NCBI RefSeq assembly: GCF_026113935.1
Contig: NZ_JAPEUL010000007.1
Location: 682,001 to 746,000 of the forward strand
Length of the DNA: 64,000 nucleotides
Source: Marinomonas rhodophyticola
Lineage (GTDB): Bacteria > Pseudomonadota > Gammaproteobacteria > Pseudomonadales > Marinomonadaceae
Reading direction: 5' to 3'
Positions 1 through 9,091 of this stretch are shown here, one piece after another. The position numbers and the translations under genes were made by a program. The notes under the pieces were generated by a model. The model worked only from the letters and a program-made list of their open reading frames with translations. It had not been told where the DNA came from and did no database searches. Each line of letters opens with the position of its first letter. Within the stretch, counting starts at the first letter, position 1.

Positions 1-2
1 TG

Positions 3-86
3 GCCGAATTCCTGACAAAAAAGAGCAGCAATACTCTGGATGATAAGCTTGTTGAGGAAGTAAAAAAGGCCCTGAACGAATCTTGA
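3..86 (+). CDS. C-terminal end of an unidentified protein (partial)
   Basis: An open frame enters from the left edge and ends at the TGA at 84-86, giving the last 27 residues of a charged, probably helical C-terminus that ends EEVKKALNES. The family cannot be told from so little. It is followed by a strong hairpin at 144-195, so it is likely the last gene of the prophage transcription unit before the packaging genes. Confidence 0.4.
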   Translation, partial: AEFLTKKSSNTLDDKLVEEVKKALNES

Positions 87-143
87 ATTTCCCCTCAATT
101 TGGCTCGTTTTTGTTAGCTGTTGATAGAGCTGTTTTCCGTGAC

Positions 144-195
144 AAAAACAGCCAATGTGTATTTTGAGAAAAAACGCTCAAAAAAGGCTGTTTTT
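144..195 (+). terminator. Rho-independent terminator upstream of the packaging genes
   Basis: Perfect 10-bp arms, AAAAACAGCC at 144-153 and GGCTGTTTTT at 186-195, enclose a second nested pair (TTTTGAG / CTCAAAA). The distal arm ends in a run of five T. It would end transcription of the gene finishing at 86. Confidence 0.7.
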
Positions 196-389
196 ACGTC
201 ATTCCTGACCGTTAGGTTAATGTCTTTAATTTTGTTTAAGTTGTTGATTTGTATAGAAAAGGTACTCTGTATGGGGGCCTTTTTTCTGCGGGTCTAAGAC
301 TCGCGGGGTCACAGAAATTTTTCAGAAAATAACTTGTTATTCCTATTCCGGTTTTATCCACTTTTTCGATTAAATGAGAATATTTTGTA
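196..389. other. Non-coding region before the terminase genes; candidate cos region
   Basis: No convincing gene is seen. A GC-rich near-palindrome, GCGGGTCT at 288-295 and AGACTCGC at 297-304, stands out in AT-rich surroundings about 90 bp before terminase. Lambda-type terminases cut at cos just upstream of their small-subunit gene, so this is a candidate, inferred from position and symmetry only. Confidence 0.25.
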
Positions 390-965
390 ATGAGGCTCAA
401 TAACTGTACTTGCAAGTGCGCTTGGCATTGTTGATCGCACAATTCGAAACCATGTTAAAGATGGCTATGAATTGATTTACCTAGCTTCGGGGAAAATTGA
501 TGTTGAGAAATCTGTTCATTCTTATGTGAAATATCAATCTGAAAAGATACGTCACATGAAGGCTAATAGAGGTAGGGAATCGGGGGAACTAGAAGAAATA
601 CACAACAGCCAAAAACCCTCGAAGATTGGAAAAAAGAGAAGGAAAAGCAGGCGGCAATAAAACTCCATCTACAAAATGGCCGTGAAAGCGGTGAATTAGT
701 GCCATATGACGCCTTGTTGGAGTTGGTAAATGGCCCACTTTCTATGTTTAGAAGGCAGCTTTTAGACGTGCCGAATCAGTTACAAAAACGCTTAAAGCTT
801 ACACCAAAAGAGGTGAAATCCATTGAGCAGGTGGTTGAAGGTGCTTTTGACAGTTTGAACGAGCTTGGAAATGATGAATTACCGTCGCTTATCGAGAGCA
901 TTCTCGAAAAATATTCTAAGCATTACGTCCCCGCCGAAGAAGATACCGTTAATACCGTGGAGTAA
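390..965 (+). CDS. Terminase small subunit, Nu1-like (frameshifted)
   Basis: DNA-recognition subunit of the packaging terminase. The N-terminal part encodes a helix-turn-helix-like stretch (LASALGIVDRTIRNHVKDG) typical of lambda Nu1-type proteins. The C-terminal half (699-965) is charged and ends next to the large subunit. The reading frame is broken twice. An ATG at 390 leads into the helix-turn-helix frame only if about one base changes near 402. The frame ending at 660 must shift near 595 to join the frame (EDWKKEKEKQAAIK...) that continues to 965. It overlaps the large subunit by about 100 bp. The assignment rests on the helix-turn-helix and on position. The start is uncertain. Confidence 0.6.
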
Positions 966-2793
966 GGAAAACTATAATTCCGATGCTCAGATATACCCGC
1001 CAAAGTCATTTCAAAAGGCTTGGTTGCTTGCGCTTGAATCGCCTTATATTGAAAAAATCGTTCTGTCTAAAAGTGCGCGTGTTGGTTACGCCATATTCAT
1101 AAACACGTCGGTGGCGTGGCTGGTATCGAATGATCCTGGCAACATCATGATTGTTCAGAACACGCAAGGCGATGCGGAAAAGTTCGCTACGAAAGAGATA
1201 GGTAAGGTGTTTAATCACTGCTCATCAGTGATGTCTAAGTTGTACGGCAAAAACACCTCAACCGAGAAGAGCTTTTTTGGTGGTGATTTGTCCGTTGTTT
1301 GGGCCACGTCTGCCAGTAGCTTCAGGATGGTGACGATAAAATATCTCTTTATGGATGAGATATCGGGTTATCCAGATAACGTTGACAAAGAAGGTGATTC
1401 GATTGATCTGGCTATTACGCGTACTGAGAGTGAAGGACAACGCAAGATTGTTCTTGGCTCCACACCAAAAGAAGCAGGCACTTGTAAGATCACCCGCGAG
1501 TTTTTGCGAACCGATCAGCGTTATTTGTATGTGCCTTGTCCTCATTGCGATTTCAAGCAGCGCTTAAAGTTAGAGAATTTCCGATACTCGCCAAAGAATT
1601 ACAAAGACGCGCATTTCGTCTGCATTCATTGCAGCGGCAAGATTGAAGAGCACCATAAATTCAACATGGTGGAGGCGGGGGAATGGCGCGCCACGCGAGA
1701 GTTTGAATGCTGTGGCGTTCATCAAACGCCAGAACGATGGGACGAAACCGGCTCCGCTTTGTGCTGCAAATGTGGCGAACCGGGCGACACCAACGAGCGC
1801 GGCAAAATAGACGCGGGCTTTCATATTTGGTCGGCCTACAACGACAACCCGAACACATCGTTGCCTTCGATTGCCGCCGAATACGACAAGGCGAAAAAAG
1901 ACCCACGCAAAATGCAAACCTTCATGAATACGAAGGTGGGCGTGGAGTACTCGGACGCATCACGGGCGCACAAGCTTAACAACTTCGAAGAGTTGTATAA
2001 GCGGCGAGAATACTACTCGCCAATGGAGTCTTTGCCTGAACAAGTGCGCTGTGTTTTGGCGACGATCGATACCCAAAAGAATCGCTTTGATTATCACTTT
2101 TGGGCGGTTGGTGAGCGTGGCGAAATGTGGGCAATTCACTATGGCAAAATCCATGGTGACCCTGAAGATGTTTCGACCCAGCAAAACCTCATCCGCGAAT
2201 TAGAAACCGAATTCACCTTATCCGATGGGCGAACCATTGGCGTGTTTGCGGCGGCCATGGACTGTAACGGCCATGCGTGGAAAGCCATGCTGGAATTTTG
2301 CGCCCCATATCAAGGTTGGATTTTTGCCATTCGTGGGGAAGGGAATGCAAAAACCAAATTCAAACCTGAATTCACACTCACCTACAAGGTTCACCCAGAA
2401 GCACGATGTGAGTATCGCAGCCTTAACGTTCATCAACTTAAAAACCGCGCGGCAGAACGTTTAAACAACGAAATGCCGGGTAAGAACTTTATCCATTTCC
2501 CCGTAAACGATGTGTTCGATTTGGTCTATTTCCAAATGCTGACTGCCGAGGAATTGAAAGGCAGTGGCAGCAATGTGAAGTGGGACAAAAAGCCCGATCA
2601 AAAGCGCAACGAGCCTTGGGATTTGCTCGTTTACGTGCTGTGGCTTTACGACTTCTTACGACCCGAAATACAAGACGCGTCACCCCAAGAGCCGCTTGGC
2701 TTGATTGATCCAAACGCCCACAAAATCACAGACGATATTATCGAAACTGACTACGGCGATTATTACGAAACGTCAGATTATGGAGACTACTGA
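865..2793 (+). CDS. Terminase large subunit, lambda gpA family
   Basis: ATPase/nuclease that cuts and packages phage DNA into the prohead. It is 642 aa, the usual size of lambda gpA (641). The deviant Walker A region KSARVGY (about residues 69-75) matches the lambda signature. LFMDEISGYP is the Walker B-like segment, and GSTPKEAGTC follows as in lambda. A CPHC pair and later CIHC resemble the family's Cys-rich insert. AMDCNGH about two thirds along is a likely nuclease-domain Asp. Starts at 865, 871 and 874 are all possible and all overlap the small subunit. The stop overlaps the next ATG (ATGA-type junction), so it is coupled to the gpW-like gene. Confidence 0.93.
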   Translation: MEMMNYRRLSRAFSKNILSITSPPKKIPLIPWSKENYNSDAQIYPPKSFQKAWLLALESPYIEKIVLSKSARVGYAIFINTSVAWLVSNDPGNIMIVQNTQGDAEKFATKEIGKVFNHCSSVMSKLYGKNTSTEKSFFGGDLSVVWATSASSFRMVTIKYLFMDEISGYPDNVDKEGDSIDLAITRTESEGQRKIVLGSTPKEAGTCKITREFLRTDQRYLYVPCPHCDFKQRLKLENFRYSPKNYKDAHFVCIHCSGKIEEHHKFNMVEAGEWRATREFECCGVHQTPERWDETGSALCCKCGEPGDTNERGKIDAGFHIWSAYNDNPNTSLPSIAAEYDKAKKDPRKMQTFMNTKVGVEYSDASRAHKLNNFEELYKRREYYSPMESLPEQVRCVLATIDTQKNRFDYHFWAVGERGEMWAIHYGKIHGDPEDVSTQQNLIRELETEFTLSDGRTIGVFAAAMDCNGHAWKAMLEFCAPYQGWIFAIRGEGNAKTKFKPEFTLTYKVHPEARCEYRSLNVHQLKNRAAERLNNEMPGKNFIHFPVNDVFDLVYFQMLTAEELKGSGSNVKWDKKPDQKRNEPWDLLVYVLWLYDFLRPEIQDASPQEPLGLIDPNAHKITDDIIETDYGDYYETSDYGDY

Positions 2794-3026
2794 TGACGAT
2801 CTATTCTACTGATGACAACTTAAAAATCGTCCAGCAAGCGATAACCGACCTAGTGCAAGGTAAGCGCAAAGTGCGCGTGGAATACACCAATCCGCAAGGT
2901 GGGCGTACTTCCATGCAATACACAGACGTGAGCTTGTCCGAGTTACGTTCGTTAGAGCGTCAAATGATCAGTGATTTGCAGTCTGTTCCCTTGATGGAAA
3001 GCGTCGATGTTGAGGTGGTATTTTGA
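2793..3026 (+). CDS. Head-tail joining protein, lambda gpW-like
   Basis: Small (77 aa) protein lying between terminase and portal, exactly where lambda W sits. It has the gpW pattern: a helix, a GKR-rich turn followed by a beta hairpin (VEYTNPQGGR), then a second long helix (LSELRSLERQMISDL). gpW closes the filled head before tail joining. The ATG overlaps the terminase stop, and the stop overlaps the portal TTG. Confidence 0.8.
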   Translation: MTIYSTDDNLKIVQQAITDLVQGKRKVRVEYTNPQGGRTSMQYTDVSLSELRSLERQMISDLQSVPLMESVDVEVVF

Positions 3027-4378
3027 GTTATTCCAGTGTTGCTAAATCGCCCTTATTCAAAGGCGCTGAGCTGCATGATAACGAGAAAAGCGAAAACGTT
3101 CTTTTAAAAGAAATCACCGCTAGCCATCACCTTATTCGCAATAATCCCTTGTTGCGAGTGGGGGCGTCTCGCTTTCGTGCAAGCTGTATCGGTGGCGGTG
3201 CAAAGCCGGTTTTCGATCCTAAATTGTTCAGTGAATCCTTCATTCAAAGTTATGAGGAATGGACGCTTTATTGTGACTTTTACGAAAACACCAATTTTGC
3301 AGGCGTACAAGCCTTAGCCGTTATCACCATGCTACTGGATGGCAGCGCGTTCATTGTGCGTCGTCGAACCTTGCACCGCATACCTTTGCAAATACAGGTC
3401 GTTAGCCCGTTAAGTCTGGCGATTGGTTTAGAGCGAACAGGGTCAGGGAGTTACGTTCGTGGCGGCATCATGTACGCCAAAAACGGCAAAGTGAAAAAGT
3501 ACGCTTTTTACAAACTGCCACGAGATCACCCAGACTTTGACGAAGACTCGGTGAATTGGATACCCGCTGAAGACGTGATCCATCTTCGTGATGTGGTGCA
3601 TGTTTCGCAAAGCACGGCACAGCCTTGGATTTCTCCTGGTGCAGACTTCGCCAAGCAATACCAAGACAACCAAACCGTCGAGATTAAGTCTCGGATGAAG
3701 CGCGTTGGCCAACAAGTCTTTGCCTTGAAAGAAAACGAAGTCAGCCAAACCGCAAGCGGCCCAGCGAGCCAAAGAACGCCTCAACGCCTTGTGCATAATG
3801 CCGGTGGTGTGACCTTCTTGAATGGTGTGAAAGAGATTAAAACCGCGTCACCCGCTGAGATTGCAGGCAACTATCAAGAGCATAACAACCAAGTGTTGCG
3901 AATGATTGCGGGGCTGTTGGGCATCACATACGAAATGTTAACGGGGGATTTAACGCAAGTTAACTACTCCAGTATTCGTGCGGGCATGATCAACCATCGC
4001 CGCTTAGTTGGGCAATTACGAGACATCGTTTTAGGCCCTGCGTTTAACCGGATTTTAGGCTGGTTTATTGATGCACTCCATCTAGGTACATCCGAGAGTT
4101 TGCCAAACTATTTTGAGAACCCTTACACCTATCTCAACCCCACATGGATTTGGCCAGAATGGGAAGAAATTGACCCACTCAAAGCCGCTAAGGCGCTGGT
4201 GTTAGAAGTTCAAAACGACATCACATCATTGGAAGAAGTCTCGAACAGTCGCGGCAAAACACTCGACAAACATTTGGATGGCGTTCAACGAAGCCAAGAA
4301 GCGAAACAATCAAGAGGAATAAACGATGCGGCATCTTCTGCAGTTGATGACGAACTCCCCGATGATGATGACGATTGA
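3023..4378 (+). CDS. Portal protein, lambda gpB family
   Basis: Forms the dodecameric head vertex through which DNA enters and leaves. It is 451 aa, with the conserved segments of lambda-type portals: NPLLRVGASRFRASCIGGG near the N-terminus, a middle region with VSPLSLAIGLER, and the GLLGITYEMLTGDLTQVNYSSIRAG block near residue 300. A poly-Asp tail (DDELPDDDDD) closes it. The start is a TTG at 3023 overlapping the gpW stop. The last 50 bp overlap the protease gene in another frame. Confidence 0.93.
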   Translation: MSYSSVAKSPLFKGAELHDNEKSENVLLKEITASHHLIRNNPLLRVGASRFRASCIGGGAKPVFDPKLFSESFIQSYEEWTLYCDFYENTNFAGVQALAVITMLLDGSAFIVRRRTLHRIPLQIQVVSPLSLAIGLERTGSGSYVRGGIMYAKNGKVKKYAFYKLPRDHPDFDEDSVNWIPAEDVIHLRDVVHVSQSTAQPWISPGADFAKQYQDNQTVEIKSRMKRVGQQVFALKENEVSQTASGPASQRTPQRLVHNAGGVTFLNGVKEIKTASPAEIAGNYQEHNNQVLRMIAGLLGITYEMLTGDLTQVNYSSIRAGMINHRRLVGQLRDIVLGPAFNRILGWFIDALHLGTSESLPNYFENPYTYLNPTWIWPEWEEIDPLKAAKALVLEVQNDITSLEEVSNSRGKTLDKHLDGVQRSQEAKQSRGINDAASSAVDDELPDDDDD

Positions 4379-5435
4379 CGCTCATCAAGCCAACTTTGAG
4401 TTACTCAAACAGTTTTACCAGAACCCAAGCCTGTTTTTAGGCGGCGAAAAAAGCGGACGAGTCGACACCTTTTGTCACTTGTCGGTCTTTGGTCCCACCT
4501 CGCACCGCTTCAATGGCTTAGACGCGCATTGTAATGAAATACTGTCTTACCGAGACTTGCGGCAAAGCTTCAACGCCCTGGTTCAAGATGATTCGGTGAA
4601 GAGTATTTTCGTCGAATTCGACGGCCCCGGTGGTGAAGCGTCGGGTTGTTTTGATCTGGCTAACTTGATCAAAGAAATTGGCGCGATTAAGCCAGTGATT
4701 GGCTTCATCAATGGTGGTTCTTATTCTGCCAATTATGCCTTGGCCTGCGCTTGTACTGAGCTATATGCCAGCCCACACAGCATGGCGGGTTCCATTGGTG
4801 TGATCTTTGGCCGTCGTGAAATCCATAACGACAAAGAGACCATTACTTACTTCACCACAGGCGAAGCCAAAGCCGACGGTTCACCGCATTTGGCATTGAG
4901 TGAGGCAGAGCGCGAACGTCACCAAGTCATGGTGAACCAGTTGGGCGATGCCTTTTTTCAATTGGTGGCGCAAAACCGAGGCGTTGACGCCACTCAAGTT
5001 CAAGCATTGCAAGCCAAGATTTTTAGCGCTCGCGATTTACTCACTCACGGCCTAATTGATGGCATCAAAACAGAGGACGAGATTCATACCATGATGACAG
5101 ATGCAAAACACAAACGAATAGTCGCACAAATCAACGCGGCCCACGAAGCGGAAACCAGCGACCTAAAAGCGCAAATCGTTGCGTTACAGCAATCGTCCCT
5201 TGCCCAAGCGAACAATCAAACAGAGCTGGCGAAAAAGATTAACCATCTTGCCAAAGCTGCTGGTGTTCCAGAAATGGCAGGTCAGCTTATTCAAGACAAC
5301 GCCAGTGAAGAGGCCGCGGCAAAAGCATTGAAGGAAGCCGCCGCGAAAAAAGACGAAGACATTTCATTAACCAGCGGTTTGGAGTCTCACAAGGAAGAGA
5401 GCTACGACATGCTGCAACTGATTGAGGAAGCGTAA
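4326..5435 (+). CDS. Head maturation protease with scaffold-like tail (S49, lambda gpC type)
   Basis: Serine protease that processes the prohead. The S49/ClpP-like core covers about residues 50-260. FVEFDGPGGEASG is the oxyanion region. GGSYSANYALA places the probable nucleophile at Ser134, and TGEAKADGSPH gives a likely Lys partner near residue 181. From about residue 260 to the end the protein is Ala/Gln/Lys-rich and coiled-coil-like, as in lambda C, where the C-terminal part (also made alone as Nu3) scaffolds the capsid. The ATG at 4326 has an AGAGGA ribosome site 6-7 bp upstream. It overlaps the portal by 53 bp. Confidence 0.9.
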   Translation: MRHLLQLMTNSPMMMTIDAHQANFELLKQFYQNPSLFLGGEKSGRVDTFCHLSVFGPTSHRFNGLDAHCNEILSYRDLRQSFNALVQDDSVKSIFVEFDGPGGEASGCFDLANLIKEIGAIKPVIGFINGGSYSANYALACACTELYASPHSMAGSIGVIFGRREIHNDKETITYFTTGEAKADGSPHLALSEAERERHQVMVNQLGDAFFQLVAQNRGVDATQVQALQAKIFSARDLLTHGLIDGIKTEDEIHTMMTDAKHKRIVAQINAAHEAETSDLKAQIVALQQSSLAQANNQTELAKKINHLAKAAGVPEMAGQLIQDNASEEAAAKALKEAAAKKDEDISLTSGLESHKEESYDMLQLIEEA

Positions 5436-5770
5436 TGCAAGAGATTAAAAATAAGGTCTCCGACTCGTTAATTCTTCTCTGGACCCACGAGCGTGGCGAG
5501 CTGTGCATCAAGCAAATCGATGCTGCTAAGGATCAGCCAGAGTGGGCCATTGTCACCAAAGAGGGTGAGGCACTAGATGTTTCAGCGGAAGGCTACGATG
5601 GTAGCGACGCTTACGGCATTCATGCTGGCGGCGGCAAGGTTTACTGGGCGAATTCGGTATTCAATACGCTGTACATCGCATGGCCAGACGGGGTGACGGA
5701 GCCGATCAAAGCGGCCATCACAGAACAGCTTGAAAAAGCATTCATTGTTATCAAAAAAGGGTCACAGTAA
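5435..5770 (+). CDS. Putative head decoration protein (lambda gpD position)
   Basis: A 111-aa protein lying between protease and major capsid, the place and size of lambda gpD (110 aa). The C-terminal part (GGKVYWANSVFNTLYIAWPDG, then a helix and FIVIKKG) loosely recalls the end of gpD, but identity is low and there is no diagnostic motif. Both ends overlap neighbours as TAATG, so it is translationally coupled within the head operon. Confidence 0.5.
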   Translation: MQEIKNKVSDSLILLWTHERGELCIKQIDAAKDQPEWAIVTKEGEALDVSAEGYDGSDAYGIHAGGGKVYWANSVFNTLYIAWPDGVTEPIKAAITEQLEKAFIVIKKGSQ

Positions 5771-6755
5771 TGGAAGATTTATTCGATCACGAGGCGTTTT
5801 CACTTGTCTCACTGACAGCGGGTTTTAATGCATCGGTTCACATCGATACTGACGTTTTAAACATGTTTAAAGTGGAAAATGTCGAAAACCGTACTGTTAT
5901 GATTGTGAAGTCTGGTAAACAACTTCAAGTCTTGATGCCCGTGAAATCGGCCAAAATCCAAACATTGACGAACACGATGCTGAGAACGCAGTACCAGTGC
6001 ATTTGATTCGTTATCCATTTGATACGCGAATTGTTCCTAGTGACCTGTCACGCATTGGTTCACTTCGTGATAAGAAGATTAAAGCGCAAGAATTAGCGGC
6101 TTTGGTCAAGAGCCATATGGGTAAGCACAAAAGCAACCATCGTTATACTGCCGCATTTACTGCCTATTCTGCATTGAAAGGCAAAGTGAAAAACAAAAAA
6201 GGCGCGGTTCTGATTGATTTGCATAAAGTGCTGGGTGTGGAAGAACGTAAGCTGGACTTGAAGCTAGGTACTGCCACAACGGATGTGCCTACTTTGTTAA
6301 AAGCACTTCGTAAGCAGACGGTCGATAATGCCAAAAAGCATGGTCATTTAACGCTGCAAGGTGTTGAGTGCCGAATTGGTCAGGAACTGATTGAAAAGAT
6401 CCTCAACCACGACAGCATCAAAAAATTCTACAGTGATGAAATTCATGCAAAACGCGTGGTGGCTTTCGCTGATGATCCAAGTCAAATCAACATTTGTGGT
6501 ATTAAGTTTATTGCCGACGAAGCGGATGAAGTGGCTACAAAGGGCGCTTCTTACCCAGTTGGAGTCAATGACTTATGGTGCATGTTGCGCGCGCCAGCGG
6601 ATGTGTTGCATGCCAGCTCCGCCAAAGCCCGTGAGTGTCATATCACGACCAAAGAACTGGACCATGACGAAGGCTTGGAAATCCGCTCCCGCGCGATTTA
6701 CTTGCCAATCGCTCGTGATCCATCTTTGTTAGCTGAAATCTACAGCTCTAACTAA
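5770..6755 (+). CDS. Major capsid protein, lambda gpE family (frameshifted)
   Basis: Builds the icosahedral shell. Two frames join into one protein of about 328 aa. The first (5770 to about 5955) begins MEDLFDHEAFSLVSLTAGFN and contains FKVENVENRTVMIVKSG. The second continues with NIDEHDAENAVPVHLIRYPF and runs through LSRIGSLRDKK, the long central helix, DDPSQINICGIKF and VKGASYPVG-like sequence to the end. This layout is that of the phage capsid E family. The shift is at about 5950-5961 near an AAAA run. A capsid gene with one indel and no other damage suggests a sequence error. Confidence 0.85.
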
Positions 6756-6766
6756 CAGAGCTTTTT
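6744..6766 (+). terminator. Hairpin terminator after the capsid gene
   Basis: AGCTCT at 6744-6749 pairs with AGAGCT at 6757-6762 and is followed by five T. It overlaps the capsid stop codon. Probably partial termination, since the tail genes follow on the same strand. Confidence 0.6.
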
Positions 6767-6804
6767 CTTTCCCAACTCCTTATCTTTTGACCTATGAGGC
6801 GCTT

Positions 6805-7158
6805 ATGAATCTCAGTCATCGTGCTGTCTTAGACGCACTCAAAAGCGACATTGATAAAGAGTTTGGGCAAGACGTGATATGGATATCGCAAACTGGTACT
6901 ACAGGCACCATAACAGGGACGTTCTCATTCATTGAACGCGACGTGAACACCACGTCGAAATCAAAAACAGCAGGGCAATTGCATGTTGATGTGGTCACCG
7001 CGACCTTTTGCGTATCACCCCACCATTGCCCCTGCGAAGAGGGGGATCGCCTCGAAATAGACGGCGTTCCCTATCTGATTTTACCCTTTCAACAGGGTGA
7101 ATATGAAATCGTGCTTCCCCTAAAAGTGACGCAAAACAAAGACCACAACTGGCGGTAA
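6805..7158 (+). CDS. Head-tail attachment protein, lambda gpFII-like
   Basis: Connects the finished head to the tail. From the ATG at 6805 the product is 117 aa, the same length as lambda FII. A GAGG ribosome site at 6796-6799 supports this start over the upstream TTG at 6787. A mostly beta protein with VDVVTATFCVSPHHCP and RLEIDGVPYLILPFQQG, like the FII beta-barrel. It follows capsid and precedes a gpZ homologue, the lambda order. Confidence 0.7.
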   Translation: MNLSHRAVLDALKSDIDKEFGQDVIWISQTGTTGTITGTFSFIERDVNTTSKSKTAGQLHVDVVTATFCVSPHHCPCEEGDRLEIDGVPYLILPFQQGEYEIVLPLKVTQNKDHNWR

Positions 7159-7161
7159 TGT

Positions 7162-7731
7162 ATGAACCTACAAATCGATTTAGGGGAAGGTGTTGCCGAG
7201 TTAGAAGATCAATTAGAACTGTCTATCCGTCAGCTTCAGACAGCCGTGACGCGAACGCTTAAGAAAGTGGCGCGCTGGCTAGAGACCCAAACCAAACGTG
7301 AGTTAGGAGTGGCTTTGTCGGTTCCTCAGCGAGTGTTAGCAGCACGTTATTACAAAACCTTTTACATCAAAAACGGCCAACGCACGGTGAATGTTTGGTT
7401 TGGATTAGCGCCCATATCCGTAGCGGCCTTGGGCAAACCCAAGCAAACAGACATTGGCGTAAGAGTGGGAAAGCATCATTTTGTTGGCGCCTTTATCGCC
7501 ACCATGAAAAATGGTCACAGCGGCGTATTCAAACGCAAAAATGACTCAGGTGGTAAGCGTTCAAAGCGAGCCGATGGGCAATGGACAGAACTGCCCATCG
7601 AAGAAGAGCGTTTCCTTATTAATGACATCGCTCAACCAATCATAGAACGCTATCACGTGCGAGCCGAAGCGCGCTTTCGCCAAATCTTAAAGCAAGAAAT
7701 CAACTTTGCGATGAACGTCGAGGGGCAATGA
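7162..7731 (+). CDS. Minor tail protein Z, lambda gpZ family
   Basis: A 189-aa basic protein (lambda Z is 192 aa). It contains an N-terminal helical part with TVTRTLKKVARWLETQTKREL-type sequence, then IPQRVLAARYY-like and GRTVNVWFGLAPISVAALG segments, and the repeated Gly/Lys loop GVFKRKNDSGGKRSKR. gpZ helps make tails competent for head joining. It starts 3 bp after the FII-like stop and ends directly at the next GTG. Confidence 0.85.
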   Translation: MNLQIDLGEGVAELEDQLELSIRQLQTAVTRTLKKVARWLETQTKRELGVALSVPQRVLAARYYKTFYIKNGQRTVNVWFGLAPISVAALGKPKQTDIGVRVGKHHFVGAFIATMKNGHSGVFKRKNDSGGKRSKRADGQWTELPIEEERFLINDIAQPIIERYHVRAEARFRQILKQEINFAMNVEGQ

Positions 7732-8253
7732 GTGCTAACCAATATCAATTTAAGCGATGTACACCAAGCCATTATCGATGCTTTAAAAGGTCGTTTCCCT
7801 AAAGTCACCATTGACAGCTACGACCCAAGCGAAAACCTTGAGTCTCTCGCTCCAGCTTGCCTGCTCAACATTGAAGAGCTGCCCAAAGCGCCAGATGTTG
7901 GCGATGGTCGTTATCCCGTCGTGGCGCAGTTTGCCATTCATTGTGTGTTGGGCCGTGAAGTCCCAAATCTACAAATGGAACTCCAAGAGTTTGCCGTGGC
8001 TGTATCCCAGTTCGTTTATGAAAAGGGCATTTGGTTAAAAGGTTCCGTGTTAGAGAAGCCATTTAACGTCGAGGCGTACCCTGGCAATTTTCGCAAAGAC
8101 ACCTGTGGCGGTTTCGATTCGTGGGTGGTGAATTGGGAACAAAAGCTCTATCTCGGTGCATCCACTTGGCAACCTGAAGCCGTTAAAAGCGGCATTCGCA
8201 TTGCGACCAACCCAACCAATGAAAACGACCAAGACGAATACCGGAGCCTCTAA
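7732..8253 (+). CDS. Putative tail terminator / tail completion protein
   Basis: A 173-aa protein starting with GTG directly after the Z stop (TGAGTG). The sequence DVHQAIIDALKGRFP, then PACLLNIEELP and a beta-rich middle, resembles small tail-terminator proteins that cap contractile or flexible tails. It lies at the junction of head-joining and baseplate genes, which fits that role. No certain family hit can be claimed from the sequence alone. Confidence 0.5.
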   Translation: MLTNINLSDVHQAIIDALKGRFPKVTIDSYDPSENLESLAPACLLNIEELPKAPDVGDGRYPVVAQFAIHCVLGREVPNLQMELQEFAVAVSQFVYEKGIWLKGSVLEKPFNVEAYPGNFRKDTCGGFDSWVVNWEQKLYLGASTWQPEAVKSGIRIATNPTNENDQDEYRSL

Positions 8254-8870
8254 TGCGCCAACTGATTGAAGCTATGGTTCGGGATATGTTGCAACCGTAT
8301 CTTGATCGAATCGAAGAGCTAAGTGAAGAAACCGAAGACCTAAGGCGACGCCTACAAAGCATCATTCGCCTTGGCCGAGTGATAGCCGTTCACGAATCTG
8401 GCAACTTGATTAAGGTGCAGCACGGCCAACTTAAAACGCCTTTTATTCGTTGGTTTGCTTACGCCGCTGGCGAGACGTCAGATTATCGATGTCCATCCGT
8501 GGGCGAACAGGCGGTATTACTTAACTACGGCGCAGGCAATAACGGCACCCAAACCGTCGCGTTGATTGGGTTATTTAGCGATGATTTCCCCGCGCCCAGT
8601 AACGACCCAAACGAGATTGTCCGCTTTTATCCAGACGGTTCGCTCGTTTCCTATCATGCGAAAAATCACCTTCTCAAAGTCGAGGTGAAAGGTGATGTGG
8701 TCGTCAATGTCGATAAAACTGCCAAGGTCAAAGCAGGTGGTGAAGTCACGGTCGACGGCAGCATGATCAAACTGAACAAAGGCACTGGCGTAGTCACCGG
8801 CGCGCACAAATGCATGGTAACAGGCTTACCCCACGCTGATTGTTCATCCACCGTCACTGCTGGCAAATAA
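8253..8870 (+). CDS. Baseplate spike protein V (P2 gpV family)
   Basis: Trimeric membrane-puncturing spike at the tip of a P2-type contractile tail. It is 205 aa. An N-terminal helix and OB-fold (RVIAVHESGNLIKVQHGQ; PSVGEQAVLLNYGAGN) are followed by a repetitive beta-helix-like part (DGSLVSYHAKNHLLKVEVKG; VNVDKTAKVKAGGEVTVDGS). The end is GLPHADCSSTVTAGK. It marks the switch from lambda-like head genes to P2-like tail genes. Its ATG overlaps the stop of the previous gene. Confidence 0.9.
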   Translation: MRQLIEAMVRDMLQPYLDRIEELSEETEDLRRRLQSIIRLGRVIAVHESGNLIKVQHGQLKTPFIRWFAYAAGETSDYRCPSVGEQAVLLNYGAGNNGTQTVALIGLFSDDFPAPSNDPNEIVRFYPDGSLVSYHAKNHLLKVEVKGDVVVNVDKTAKVKAGGEVTVDGSMIKLNKGTGVVTGAHKCMVTGLPHADCSSTVTAGK

Positions 8871-8893
8871 GCGCTGGTAAAGAGGTATTCAAC

Positions 8894-9091
8894 ATGGCAC
8901 TCAATCCCGAACAACTCGCTAAAGACATAGAATCCGCCATGCAAGCCAGAGGTTTTCAACCGCTAGCAGACAAAGCCGCAGGGCATGCTTGGTGGTTGGC
9001 GTTTGCGGAAGGCATTGTGAATCACATCACTCAAAATGCAGAGGTGCCGGTTAAAGGTGGATCTTCTGCAGGTACATACAAGGTGACTTAA
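8894..9091 (+). CDS. Small hypothetical phage protein between V and W
   Basis: A 65-aa protein starting at the ATG at 8894 behind an AGAGG site. It has an amphipathic N-terminus (MALNPEQLAKDIESAMQ) and a polar C-terminus with KGGSSAGTYKV. It overlaps W by one base (TAATG). Conserved-looking spacing in the baseplate operon supports that it is real. Function unknown. Confidence 0.6.
   Translation: MALNPEQLAKDIESAMQARGFQPLADKAAGHAWWLAFAEGIVNHITQNAEVPVKGGSSAGTYKVT

Noticed and set aside
5770-6755. Programmed frameshift in the capsid gene
   Set aside because: No slippery heptamer is set in frame at the shift, and both parts are needed for one capsid protein. An indel is more likely.
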